The notes beneath the pieces are model-generated. The model was not told the origin of the DNA. It did not search any database and saw only the letters and a list, made by a program, of their open reading frames with translations. The position numbers and the translations under genes were made by a program. DNA of 64,000 bases from Flavimaribacter sediminis (lineage in GTDB: Bacteria > Pseudomonadota > Alphaproteobacteria > Rhizobiales > Rhizobiaceae): the NCBI RefSeq assembly GCF_019492055.1, contig NZ_JAICBX010000002.1:1-64000 (forward strand), given 5' to 3'. Positions 7,186-15,809 of this stretch are shown piece after piece. Each line of letters opens with the position of its first letter. The stretch's first letter is position 1.

Positions 7186-9153
7186 ATGAAAGTTACCAGA
7201 TGGGAAGACGACGCGACTGTCTGGTCCGGTCCCTTCTACGGAGACCGGGCAATTCAATACCAGCCGGAGACTGGGCCTGCAACCATTGCGGGACAAATCA
7301 TTACATGCGTCGAAAAAGTCGACTGGAGCAACAGCGGCAATCGCGACCTTCTGCTGTCGAGCTGGGACGCCTGCTATGACGGTCGCGTTTTCCTGCACCC
7401 GCAAACGGGAACTGCCGAAGACGGCGCGCCGATCCTTGGCGAACGACGTCTCGTGGAAGGCGTGCGGGGCTATGTGACCGCCGTGCGCGATGGGGAACGG
7501 TTTCACCTTGTGTCCGCGTCGCGCATGCGCAAGCAGATCTACGTCTTTCCCAACATCGGAGAGCCCGGCGATCCGAAATTCGGCGATCCGGTGGCGCTGG
7601 ATCTCGACGCCGACTGGGTCAAGGGCAACGAGTATTTCCACCTCGCCCGGTTTCACGACATTGACGGCGATGGACAACTGGAACTCATAGTCGGCACGGA
7701 TTGCTGGGACGATTACTGGCCGAACGGGCTCGAATGGAACGACCACGGCTACCGCGCCTATGACGCCGCCGGCCGCTGGCTCGGCGGGCCGCTGCGCGGC
7801 TATCTCTACGTGTTCCGCAATTCCGGGACGCTTGACAAGCCGGTGCTCGAAAAGGGCGTTCCCGTGATGGGCGGCGATGCGGCCTACGAAGTCTATGGTC
7901 AGCTTGCGCCCGCCTTCGGCGACTTTTCCGGCGCAGGTCGCGATGATCTGGTCTGCGGCGAATTCTGGAACATCCTGCACTACGGCGCGCGGACCGGACC
8001 TTTGTCCTTCGATCCGGCAAGACTGATCTCCGACGCCGCCGGCGACCCCTTGGAACTCGACCATTGCATTCACCTGCCCTGCGCCGTGGACTGGGACGGC
8101 GACGGCAAACTTGACCTGCTCGTCGGCGCAGAAGATGGCTACATCACCTTCCTGCGCAACATCGGCAACGGGGAAGACGGCGTTCCGCGCTTCGAAAACC
8201 GCGGTCGGGTGGAAACCGCCGCTCCGGTCGTTCACGCCGGAGTCCTGCCGTCGCCGGCGGCTTTCGATTTCACCGGCAACGGCCGGCCAGACCTGGTCGT
8301 CGGCAACAGCGCCGGAGAGATCCTCTTTTATGAGAACGCCGGGGGAAGCCCACCAACCCTGAAAAAGGAAGTAATGGTAAAGGCGGGCGGGGAACCGATC
8401 CGCATCGCCGCCGGTCTTTCCGGATCGATCCAGGGCCCGTCGGAAAAACGCTTCGGCTACACCTGCCCGACAGTCGCCGACTGGGATGGCGACGGCAAAC
8501 CCGATCTTCTGGTCAGCGACGTCACCGGATTTCACCGTTTCTACAAAAACACGGGCGCGGCGGGCGCGCCCTCATTCGAAACCTGCCGGCTGCTGACCTT
8601 CGAAGGCAAGCCTCTGAAGACTGTCTGGCGCGTGCGCCCGGCGGTCGTCGACTGGCTCGGCGACGGGCAACTGCACTATGTCTGCCTTGACGAGGAAGGC
8701 GTGTTATCGGACTTTCGGCGCGCTTCCGACACGGCGCTCGAAGACAAGCGCCGCCTCGTCTTCGAAACAGGGGACGAAATCCGCTTTACGGTCGATGTCG
8801 GCGGCGGCCGCGGGCGCGCCAAACTTTGCATCTGCGACTGGACGGCCTCCGGCCGTTACGATCTGATTGTCGGCGTCCATGCCCGCGCCAGCCTGCCGCC
8901 GGGCCCCTCGGGAGCGCCGCGAAACACCACCGGCCAGGCCGGCGTCTTCTACTTCGAGAATGTCGGCTCCAATGCGGCTCCGGTCTTTGCAGCTCCGAAA
9001 GCCATGCGCTACAGGGGCGAGGTCATCCAGATGGCGATGCACGTGGCGTCGCCGGAGGCGGTCGACTGGGAAGGCGACGGATCAACCGGCCTGATCGTCG
9101 GCGTGGAAGACGGAAGCATCGTGTGGCTGCCTCGCGGTGATCTGTCATGGTGA
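7186..9153 (+). CDS. FG-GAP/VCBS-repeat beta-propeller protein, probably cytoplasmic
   Basis: The ATG at 7186, with AGGAAA upstream, gives 655 residues; a TTG at 7165 is a weaker alternative. At least seven FG-GAP/VCBS calcium-loop motifs of the D-x-D-G-D-G type are spread along the protein, for example FHDIDGDGQLELIVG, DWDGDGKLDLLVGAEDG, FDFTGNGRPDLVVGNSAG, DWDGDGKPDLLV and DWEGDGSTGLIVGVEDG, consistent with one or two seven-bladed propellers. No signal peptide or membrane segment is seen, unusual for this repeat class. The stop overlaps the start of the shikimate-dehydrogenase-like gene by 7 bases, so the two are translationally coupled. An enzymatic role, as in fungal aldos-2-ulose dehydratase whose propeller has such repeats, is inference. 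Confidence 0.8.
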   Translation: MKVTRWEDDATVWSGPFYGDRAIQYQPETGPATIAGQIITCVEKVDWSNSGNRDLLLSSWDACYDGRVFLHPQTGTAEDGAPILGERRLVEGVRGYVTAVRDGERFHLVSASRMRKQIYVFPNIGEPGDPKFGDPVALDLDADWVKGNEYFHLARFHDIDGDGQLELIVGTDCWDDYWPNGLEWNDHGYRAYDAAGRWLGGPLRGYLYVFRNSGTLDKPVLEKGVPVMGGDAAYEVYGQLAPAFGDFSGAGRDDLVCGEFWNILHYGARTGPLSFDPARLISDAAGDPLELDHCIHLPCAVDWDGDGKLDLLVGAEDGYITFLRNIGNGEDGVPRFENRGRVETAAPVVHAGVLPSPAAFDFTGNGRPDLVVGNSAGEILFYENAGGSPPTLKKEVMVKAGGEPIRIAAGLSGSIQGPSEKRFGYTCPTVADWDGDGKPDLLVSDVTGFHRFYKNTGAAGAPSFETCRLLTFEGKPLKTVWRVRPAVVDWLGDGQLHYVCLDEEGVLSDFRRASDTALEDKRRLVFETGDEIRFTVDVGGGRGRAKLCICDWTASGRYDLIVGVHARASLPPGPSGAPRNTTGQAGVFYFENVGSNAAPVFAAPKAMRYRGEVIQMAMHVASPEAVDWEGDGSTGLIVGVEDGSIVWLPRGDLSW

Positions 9154-9950
9154 CGGCGATAAACGGCAACTTTCGCCTGATGGGAGTCATCGGCGACCCG
9201 ATCAAGCAGGCCCGCACGCCGGACAACATCAATCCGATATTCGAAGCCAGGGGCGCGGCCATGGTCTGCATTCCGCTGAATATTCCGGCGGCGCATCTTG
9301 CGACCGTCTGGGCCGGGCTGAAGGGCGTTAAAAATCTTGCGGGCTTCGGCGTCACCCTGCCGCACAAACAATCCGCCCTTGCGCTCTGTGACAGCCTCGA
9401 TCCTCTCGCCGAACGCGTCGGGGCCGTCAATGTCGTGCGACGAGAGGCCGATGGCGGCTTCCGCGGCTACCAGTTCGACGGGCTTGGCTTCGTCAACGGG
9501 CTGCGGACTGAGGGGCATGATCCCGCAGGCCGTGAGGCGCTCATGGTCGGCGCGGGCGGCGCAGCCATGGCGATCGCCTTTGCATTGGTCGAGGCCGGCG
9601 TGACGCGTCTTGCGATCGCCAACAGGACGATGGAGAAGGCCAGAGACATAGCCGATCAGGTCAATCGCGTCACGGGGTCGGAGATTGCAGTCGCGGAGCG
9701 GGCGGAGCCGAAGCCAGGACAATTGCTCGTCAATGCAACATCGCTGGGACTGAACCCGGACGACGCATTGCCTTTCGATCCGGCGCTGATCGACGACACG
9801 ATGACGGTCGCGGAAGTCATCGCAAAACCGGAAGAGACACGGCTGCTGGCGCTTGCGCGGGACCGTGGGGCGAAAGTGCATTCAGGCATACACATGATCC
9901 GCGGCCAGGCGCAGTTGATCGCCGATCATCTGATCGCCGTCGGGTCCTGA
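9147..9950 (+). CDS. shikimate dehydrogenase-like oxidoreductase, NADP type
   Basis: A 267-residue AroE-family protein. The catalytic lysine is Lys74 (VTLPHK) and the partner aspartate is Asp111 (QFDGLGF). The dinucleotide loop is VGAGGAAMA, followed by the NRT motif (ANRTMEKA) that selects NADP+. The carboxylate-binding Ser-x-Ser of AroE is Ala-Arg-Thr here (KQARTPD), so only the threonine is kept, close to the SRT of quinate/shikimate dehydrogenases; the natural substrate may not be shikimate. It is coupled to the propeller gene upstream and converges on a paralogue with a 25-bp overlap of the 3' ends. The catabolic context argues against a biosynthetic aroE role. Confidence 0.85.
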   Translation: MVTAINGNFRLMGVIGDPIKQARTPDNINPIFEARGAAMVCIPLNIPAAHLATVWAGLKGVKNLAGFGVTLPHKQSALALCDSLDPLAERVGAVNVVRREADGGFRGYQFDGLGFVNGLRTEGHDPAGREALMVGAGGAAMAIAFALVEAGVTRLAIANRTMEKARDIADQVNRVTGSEIAVAERAEPKPGQLLVNATSLGLNPDDALPFDPALIDDTMTVAEVIAKPEETRLLALARDRGAKVHSGIHMIRGQAQLIADHLIAVGS

Positions 9951-10771
9951 GAGAGAAGAGCGCCGGCCGGCAGTCCGGCTATGAAACCGGCGACCAGACC
10001 GAGCTGCGCCTTCAGCATGGCGTCGCCGTCGCTTGTCGCGCAACCAAGCCTGCGGGCCGCGGCCAGCAACGGTGTTTCGCGGTCGAGAGCCGCAATATCA
10101 GCGATCAGCATGTCGGTTCTGATGCAGCTTTCCGACAACGGCATCGCATCCCCCGGCTTGAGACCAAGGGGCGTCGCATTAATCACGACACCACAGGAAG
10201 CAAAATCCGGCCATGCCGTCGTGGCGATGGCGCACCCCTTGCCCTGATTGACCATCGACGCCGCCATCGCCGCCGCATCGCTTCTCTCGTCGACGATGTG
10301 CAGTCGGGCGATCTTCTCGGCTGCGAGCGCATGGGCGATCGCCCTGCCCGCCCCGCCTGCGCCGATCAGCAGCACCGTGCTGCCTTCCAGGCGTTTGCGC
10401 TCGTCTCCCAGCCCCTCGACAAAACCGACGCCATCGAAGAGAGCGCCATGCATCGCGCCGTCTTCAGCGCGTCGGACGGTATTGACCGCGCCAACGGCCC
10501 GCGCTGCGTCCGTCAGACTGCTGCACAAACCCGCTGCGCTCACCTTGTGCGGAACCGTGACGGCGATGCCTGCGACGTTGGGCGTCACCCTCAACGCCTC
10601 CCACACGTCGCGAAGACGGACGGCGGGCGTGTGAACCGGCACGGAGACGATATCGAGCCCGTGCTCGGCAAAGAGCGGATTGATGAGTCGCGGCGTCTGG
10701 ACCTGCGCAATCGGATCGCCGATCACGGGGTAGATGCGCGTCGCCCCGCCGATATCGATCGCCAACGTCAA
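9926..10771 (-). CDS. shikimate dehydrogenase-like oxidoreductase, predicted NAD type
   Basis: A second AroE-family protein of about 281 residues. The TTG at 10771 overlaps the TGA of the upstream gene, a typical coupled start; a TTG at 10765 is also possible, and the longer frame to 10852 would run into the neighbour. It keeps the lysine (VTVPHK) and aspartate (ALFDGVGF), but the Ser-x-Ser motif is Val-Gln-Thr (AQVQTPRLIN). Where NADP enzymes have NRT it has VDERSD; an acidic residue there points to NAD+, the usual choice of catabolic quinate/shikimate-type dehydrogenases. It is the last gene of the TRAP operon on the minus strand. Confidence 0.82.
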   Translation of the reverse strand: MTLAIDIGGATRIYPVIGDPIAQVQTPRLINPLFAEHGLDIVSVPVHTPAVRLRDVWEALRVTPNVAGIAVTVPHKVSAAGLCSSLTDAARAVGAVNTVRRAEDGAMHGALFDGVGFVEGLGDERKRLEGSTVLLIGAGGAGRAIAHALAAEKIARLHIVDERSDAAAMAASMVNQGKGCAIATTAWPDFASCGVVINATPLGLKPGDAMPLSESCIRTDMLIADIAALDRETPLLAAARRLGCATSDGDAMLKAQLGLVAGFIAGLPAGALLSQDPTAIR

Positions 10772-11607
10772 GCGCGTTCCATCACGAGGCCGAAGATAGA
10801 CGCGCATCGCTCGATGCAGAGATCGATGACGGCGTCTGCGTCCCTCGCCCACCAGTCATCGGAGAAGATTTCCACCTCGATCGGCCCGTCATATCCGGCG
10901 CGCTTCACCGCATTCCAGAGATGGGCCAGGTCGATAACGCCATCTCCCATCATGCCGCGATCGGTCAGCGTATGCTTTGTCGGCACCAGCCAGTCATTGA
11001 CGTGGAATCCGGCAATCCGGCCATGTTTTCCAGCCCGGGCGATTTCCTCGTCCAGTCGCTCGTCCCACCAGACATGATAGACGTCGACGACTATGCCGAG
11101 GTTTCGTCCAAGTCGGTCGCAGATATCGTTGGCGTGAGACATGGAAACGATAGACGATCGATCACCAGCGAGCATCGGATGCAAAGGTTCGAGCGCCAGC
11201 CGCGCGGCGCCGTCGCCGAGGTGATCCAGCAAATGGCCCACCGCCTCCTCGGTCATTCCTCGCGCCCCGTCCAGCCCCTTCTCGCCTTCCGGCGCGCCGC
11301 CCGGGAACAGCAACACATGGTCGGCGTCGAATTCCAGGGCCAAATCGATCGAACGTTTGGCTGCGTCGAGTCGTTGTCTGCGCTCCGTTGCAGATGAGGC
11401 CAGCAGCGGTCCCGCCCGGTTGTAGCCGAAGACTCGCGAGCCGGTCTGCGTCAGAACCTCTTTGGCCGCAGCCTTGCCGATGCGATCAATTTCGTTCTCC
11501 CATATCGAAACCATGGACAACCCGCGTCTGCTGCAGGCCTTCACGAACGCCGTCATGTCCATCTTTTCACGCACGGTCGCGTGATTGATAACGAGCCTGT
11601 CGGTCAT
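10768..11607 (-). CDS. sugar phosphate isomerase/epimerase-type TIM-barrel protein
   Basis: A 279-residue protein of the xylose isomerase-like TIM-barrel (AP endonuclease 2) superfamily. Metal-ligand type motifs include LALEPLHPM, GIVVDVYHVWWD, GFHVNDW and GPIEVEIFS, matching the Glu-Asp/His-His-Glu pattern. The superfamily includes ketose epimerases, inosose dehydratase and 3-dehydroshikimate dehydratase; the last would fit next to two quinate/shikimate-type dehydrogenases, but this is inference. Four-base overlaps with the TRAP permease gene upstream and the dehydrogenase gene downstream show one operon. Confidence 0.8.
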   Translation of the reverse strand: MTDRLVINHATVREKMDMTAFVKACSRRGLSMVSIWENEIDRIGKAAAKEVLTQTGSRVFGYNRAGPLLASSATERRQRLDAAKRSIDLALEFDADHVLLFPGGAPEGEKGLDGARGMTEEAVGHLLDHLGDGAARLALEPLHPMLAGDRSSIVSMSHANDICDRLGRNLGIVVDVYHVWWDERLDEEIARAGKHGRIAGFHVNDWLVPTKHTLTDRGMMGDGVIDLAHLWNAVKRAGYDGPIEVEIFSDDWWARDADAVIDLCIERCASIFGLVMERA

Positions 11608-12911
11608 GACGCGAAACCGAAATATCTGGGCAGCGCCATCGCCAGCCAGGGAATGTAGGTGACAAGGAACAGGATGAAAATTTCAGCAGCGATAAAGGGC
11701 AGGATCGCCTTTGCGCCTTTCTCCACCGGCAGCTTGGCTATGCCGCAGGCGATGAACAGGCAAAGACCCAGGGGCGGTGTGCCGCAACCGATAATCAGGT
11801 TCAGGACCATGATCACGCCGAAATGGATGGGATCTATCCCATAGGACAGCGCAATCGGGGTCAGGATCGGCGCCATGATGATGACGCTCGCGCCACCGTC
11901 CATGAAGGTTCCGATCACCAGCAGCAGAATATTCACCAGCAGCAGGAAGATGATCGGGTTTTCCGAAACGGTCTGAAAAAAGGAGCCGAGCATCATGGGC
12001 AACTGGAATATCGTCAGCACGTAGCTGAGAATCTTGGCGCAGCTGATGATCATCATCACCGCGGCCGTCAGCATGGCCGTATGTTTCAACATCACCGGCA
12101 TGTCGGCGACCTTGAGCGATCTCTCGATCAGATAGCCGAAGATCAATGCATACAGCACGGCGAGCGCGCCGGCTTCCGTTGGCGTCACCACGCCGCCCAG
12201 AATGCCGCCGACGATGATCAGCGGCATGCCGAGTGGCCAAAATGCGTCTCGGGTGATCGCCACTTTTTCATTCAAGGGAAGCGATCCGGTCCGGCGCGGA
12301 AACTTGTGCTTCCGGTCGAGAATGAGAACCGTTGCAATCAGCGCAAGCCCGATCAGTATTCCAGGAATGAGACCGGCGATAAACAGCGCGCCGATGGATG
12401 TGCCGACCGACACTCCGTAGATCACCATCATGATGCTGGGAGGGATGATTGGCCCGACCGTCGATGAACTCGCGGTCACGGCAACGCTGATTTCCTTGCT
12501 GTAGCCTTCCTTTTCCATGGCCGGAATCAGCACGCCGCCGATCGCAGAGGTATCGGCCTGCGCCGATCCGGTGATGCCTCCGAAGAACATGCTGGCGACG
12601 ATGTTGGCGTTGGCGAGGCTGGCTGGCATGCGTCCGATCAGCATCACGGAAAAGCGGACGAGTCGATCGGTGATGCCGGAGCGGTTCATGATCTCTCCGG
12701 CGAAGATGAACAGCGGTATCGCCAGGAGTGGAAAGAAACCTATCCCGGAATAGATGGACTGCGGAATGGCTATGAAGGGGTTGCCGAAGGTTTGGCCCAT
12801 GCTGATCACGGCCAGCCCGACCGTTCCCGCCACGCCGAGCGAAATATAGACCGGAACCCCGATCATGATCAGGACGAACAGCAGGAGAATGAGAAGCAGG
12901 CCGGCGATCAT
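11604..12911 (-). CDS. TRAP transporter large permease (DctM family)
   Basis: A 435-residue, highly hydrophobic protein with about 12 membrane segments. Family signatures are the N-terminal LLFVLIMIGVPVYISLG, the FFGGITGSAQADTSAIGG segment, the GPIIPPS motif and TPTEAGALAVLYAL. It is the sodium-driven transport subunit of a tripartite ATP-independent periplasmic transporter, normally for carboxylates such as uronates, keto acids or cyclic acids. It overlaps the small permease gene by 4 bases. The context predicts import of the compound degraded by the adjacent dehydrogenases. Confidence 0.95.
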   Translation of the reverse strand: MIAGLLLILLLFVLIMIGVPVYISLGVAGTVGLAVISMGQTFGNPFIAIPQSIYSGIGFFPLLAIPLFIFAGEIMNRSGITDRLVRFSVMLIGRMPASLANANIVASMFFGGITGSAQADTSAIGGVLIPAMEKEGYSKEISVAVTASSSTVGPIIPPSIMMVIYGVSVGTSIGALFIAGLIPGILIGLALIATVLILDRKHKFPRRTGSLPLNEKVAITRDAFWPLGMPLIIVGGILGGVVTPTEAGALAVLYALIFGYLIERSLKVADMPVMLKHTAMLTAAVMMIISCAKILSYVLTIFQLPMMLGSFFQTVSENPIIFLLLVNILLLVIGTFMDGGASVIIMAPILTPIALSYGIDPIHFGVIMVLNLIIGCGTPPLGLCLFIACGIAKLPVEKGAKAILPFIAAEIFILFLVTYIPWLAMALPRYFGFAS

Positions 12912-13423
12912 GACGGTTCAATGCTTCGCCCGAACGACCCGCCGAAGAGCTTGGCCAGGAATTCATAGAGTATCAGGACGCCGCCAAAGGGCATGATCCC
13001 GTAAACGAGCCAGAGCGGCATGCCCGTCATCGTCGCCGTCAACCGTCGCGATTCCCAGGCGTAAGTCGTCGACGACCAGATCATGGCCACCAGGAAGCCG
13101 ATAGTCGCAACCACGCCGATCACCCGCAAGATTGCGGCGATGCGCGGCGGCGTGTTGTCGAGCAGCATCCGCAGATCGGTATGGACTGCATGGCGCGTGG
13201 CGAGCGCCGCACCGACAAGGACAAGCAATATCATGAGGTTTATGACGACTTCGTTCAGCCACAGAATGCCGCTGGAAAGGATGTAGCGATAGAACACTTG
13301 AACAAGCACCAGAACCACGATTGCCGCCAGCGATGCGATGCAGACGGCGCTCTCGAACATGTGGATGACGCCGTCGGCCAGTCTTGCCGTCGTCATGCGG
13401 CCATTTGCGGATCTGCTTGCCAT
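12908..13423 (-). CDS. TRAP transporter small permease (DctQ family)
   Basis: A 171-residue protein with four hydrophobic segments, typical of DctQ. The central LWLNEVVINLMILLVLVGAA stretch and the following RHAVHTDLRM loop are characteristic of the family. It pairs with the large permease in the inner membrane. The 160-bp gap to dctP upstream is larger than elsewhere in this operon and may hold an mRNA processing site or allow different expression of the binding protein; no clear hairpin was seen. Confidence 0.92.
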   Translation of the reverse strand: MASRSANGRMTTARLADGVIHMFESAVCIASLAAIVVLVLVQVFYRYILSSGILWLNEVVINLMILLVLVGAALATRHAVHTDLRMLLDNTPPRIAAILRVIGVVATIGFLVAMIWSSTTYAWESRRLTATMTGMPLWLVYGIMPFGGVLILYEFLAKLFGGSFGRSIEPS

Positions 13424-13583
13424 TGACTGTGTCGGAGCCTGACGAAGATTGAGTTTGAAATGATCCGACTCCGCCGGTGAAACAGGAAACCGACGAAGCC
13501 GGACGCCGAGTCACGTTGCCTGGGAGGACTGTAACTCGAAAGGCGCGCGGTGCGTCAACAGTCGTCACACCGCATGGTGGCGA

Positions 13584-14615
13584 TTATCCCTCGTCGCGAA
13601 CCTTGATGATGGTCTCGTAAAGCTCCCGCGTTTCTGGACTGGCATTGCTGAGATATTCGTCAATCAACGGCTGCACAGCTTCGCGGAACGCCGCCTTGTC
13701 GACCTCGTTCACCTCGACGCCGTTGTCCTTCAGCGTCTGCATGTCGGAGGCCATCGCCTCTTCCCACTTCGCATTGAAGTCTTCCTGAGACGCTTCCCCC
13801 GCCTTGAGAATGGCGTCCTGGAGTTCAGGCGAAAGGCTGTCGAAGACCTTGAGACTGATCATCTGCGGATCCGGAATGATGAACTGCTGGGTGAGCGAGT
13901 AGAATTTTGCAACCTCGTACATCTTGTTCGACGCGATCACCGGCGGTGAATTCTCGAGACCGTCGATGGTCTTCTGCTGAACCGCCGTGTAGACCTCGCT
14001 CCACGCCATCGGAACGCCGGTCGCGCCCATGGCGGTAATGGCTTTGGCCAGCATCGGGCTCTGCATGACGCGGATCTTGATGCCGTCGAGATCCTCCGGC
14101 GTGTTCACCGGACGCTTCGAGTTGATGATGCTGCGTTCGCCGAGATTCCACCATCCGATGATCTTGAAACCGTTGGCTTCGGCGTCCTTGTTGAGCAGTT
14201 CGGCGACGCGCGGATCGGTGATCACACGGATCGCGTCAGCGCCGCTGTTGAACAGGAACGGAACCGAGAAAATCGACCACAGATCGCTGAAATTGCCGAG
14301 GTCCGACGCGGCTGCTTCGGTCATCTCGATGGAGCCGTTGCGCAGACCCTCGAGGCTCTGAATCTTGTTGCCGAGCTGAGAGCTCGGGTAAAACTGGAAA
14401 TCGATCTTCCCGTCGGAGTACTCCTCGAGGAACACGCCGAGTTGCTTGGCGCCGTTTGCCTGCGCGCCCGCGTCGGGAAAGACCGCCGAGTATTTGAGCA
14501 CGACCGGATCGTCGGCCTGGGCCTCACTCGGCGCGAGTGTGGAGCCTGCCGCTACGGCGCCGGCGAAAGCAGCCGCCGCCAGCATGGTGAATTCACGTCT
14601 GAAAATTCGAAACAT
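13584..14615 (-). CDS. TRAP transporter substrate-binding protein (DctP family)
   Basis: The ATG at 14615 is taken because GGGAGG lies 7 bases upstream; a frame extension to 14630 uses a TTG inside that site. The 343-residue product has a signal peptide (cleavage near EAQA-DD) and the DctP hallmarks: an ASDLGNFSD segment, and NTPEDLDGIKIRVMQSP, whose arginine normally salt-bridges the ligand carboxylate, followed by MAWSEVYTAVQQKTIDGLEN. The ligand is thus probably an organic acid. It is the first gene of the minus-strand operon and its promoter contains the predicted IclR operator. Confidence 0.94.
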   Translation of the reverse strand: MFRIFRREFTMLAAAAFAGAVAAGSTLAPSEAQADDPVVLKYSAVFPDAGAQANGAKQLGVFLEEYSDGKIDFQFYPSSQLGNKIQSLEGLRNGSIEMTEAAASDLGNFSDLWSIFSVPFLFNSGADAIRVITDPRVAELLNKDAEANGFKIIGWWNLGERSIINSKRPVNTPEDLDGIKIRVMQSPMLAKAITAMGATGVPMAWSEVYTAVQQKTIDGLENSPPVIASNKMYEVAKFYSLTQQFIIPDPQMISLKVFDSLSPELQDAILKAGEASQEDFNAKWEEAMASDMQTLKDNGVEVNEVDKAAFREAVQPLIDEYLSNASPETRELYETIIKVRDEG

Positions 14616-14651
14616 ATCATTACCTCCCAAAGGCTGTACAAGAGGCTTTTT

Positions 14652-14680
14652 TCAATAACGGAATTCAATTCCATTTTCAA
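14652..14680 (-). promoter_or_regulatory. sigma-70-type promoter of the TRAP operon
   Basis: On the minus strand TTGAAA (14680-14675) and TATTGA (14657-14652) are separated by 17 bases, about 37 bases before the dctP start. The geometry is the same as at 7135-7163, with a palindrome filling the spacer. Confidence 0.6.
14659..14673. promoter_or_regulatory. predicted IclR operator, site 2
   Basis: CGGAATTCAATTCCA keeps both arms (GGAAT and ATTCCA) of site 1 and matches it at 11 of 15 positions. It lies between dctP and the divergent Gfo/Idh-iclR transcript, so the regulator could also control itself. Confidence 0.65.
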
Positions 14681-14771
14681 TTCCTATTTTATTTTGTTAG
14701 AAACATGATGATAAACAAGCACATCGGAGCCGCGTAATGAGCTTGTTGCACAACCACATTCGGAATCTGAA

Positions 14772-15809
14772 ATGAAGATCGTCATACTTGAAGCCAGCCA
14801 TTGGCATGTCCCACTCTATCTCGACGCACTCGGTGACCACGGGATTGAGGTGGTGGGCGTATCGGATTCTGCACGCGGTCCGGGGCCGGCGATTGCAAAC
14901 CGTTTCGGGGCGCGATTTTACGAGCGCTACGAATCGATGCTGGACAATGAGCAACCGGATTTCGCCTTTGCGTTCGGTCGCCATTGCGACATGAAGGCAA
15001 TCGCGACGACACTGATCGATCGCAAGATTCCCCTTGCGCTGGAAAAGCCGTGCGGCATGAATGGCGTCGAGGTGTCGGAACTCAGACAACTGGCCGACGC
15101 GCAGAACGCCTTCGTTTCAATTCCTCTCATTTTCGGCTTCAGCGACCTTCCGGCGGCCCTGACGAAAGACGATCCGTCCTCGCCATGGCGGCACATGGCC
15201 TTTCGCTTTATAGCCGGACCGATAGAACGATACCTCGACGCCAATTGTCCGTGGATGCTCGCGCGCGACCTCGCTGGCGGCGGGTGCGCCATCAATCTCG
15301 GGGTTCATTTCGTCGATCTCGTGCTGCGCCTTACCGGACAGGACGTCATTTCGGTCTCAGCCCGGATGACTCACGCGCCGGACAAGGCCGATGTGGAAAT
15401 CTATTCGTCGATGACACTGGAGACGCAAGGCGGTCAGATCGCAACCATCGAAACCGGCTACACGTACCCCGGCGGAACCCCCGAACTCCGGGATTTCACC
15501 TTTGCGCTCGCGTCAGACGACGCCTACTACCGCTCCCGGCCAGAGGGTGTGACGAGAACGCCGCGGGATGGATCGCCGACGCGCCAAATCGACATCGAGC
15601 TGAACACAGACATTTTCTACGCCGCCTTCGTGCGGGACACGTTGCAAGCCTTCCGCACGGGCAGGAAACCCCTTGCGGGGCTCGACAGGATGGAGCGGAT
15701 CATCAATGTGATAGATTGCGGCTACGAATCGAACGAACAGGGCGGAACGGCAGTCCGCGTCCGCGATCAAGAGGCGCGAGACGGAATCACAGCGCCGGGG
15801 GCCGGTTAG
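14772..15809 (+). CDS. Gfo/Idh/MocA-family oxidoreductase
   Basis: A 345-residue protein with the family layout: a degenerate N-terminal Rossmann fold (MKIVILEASHWHVPLYLDAL), the conserved EKP motif in ALEKPCGMN whose lysine is catalytic, and a C-terminal alpha/beta domain with GGGCAINLGVHFVDLVLRLT, containing the histidine-aspartate pair typical of the family. The first Rossmann loop lacks a clean GxGxxG, so the cofactor cannot be assigned. Members oxidise or reduce hydroxyl groups of sugars, inositols and other cyclic polyols using NAD(P). The stop TAG directly abuts the ATG of iclR, so the two are one transcript divergent from the TRAP operon. Confidence 0.85.
   Translation: MKIVILEASHWHVPLYLDALGDHGIEVVGVSDSARGPGPAIANRFGARFYERYESMLDNEQPDFAFAFGRHCDMKAIATTLIDRKIPLALEKPCGMNGVEVSELRQLADAQNAFVSIPLIFGFSDLPAALTKDDPSSPWRHMAFRFIAGPIERYLDANCPWMLARDLAGGGCAINLGVHFVDLVLRLTGQDVISVSARMTHAPDKADVEIYSSMTLETQGGQIATIETGYTYPGGTPELRDFTFALASDDAYYRSRPEGVTRTPRDGSPTRQIDIELNTDIFYAAFVRDTLQAFRTGRKPLAGLDRMERIINVIDCGYESNEQGGTAVRVRDQEARDGITAPGAG

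Noticed and set aside
7132-8535. 467-codon minus-strand ORF opposite the beta-propeller gene
   Set aside because: Shadow of the VCBS-repeat gene and it would run through the operator and promoter at 7135-7163.
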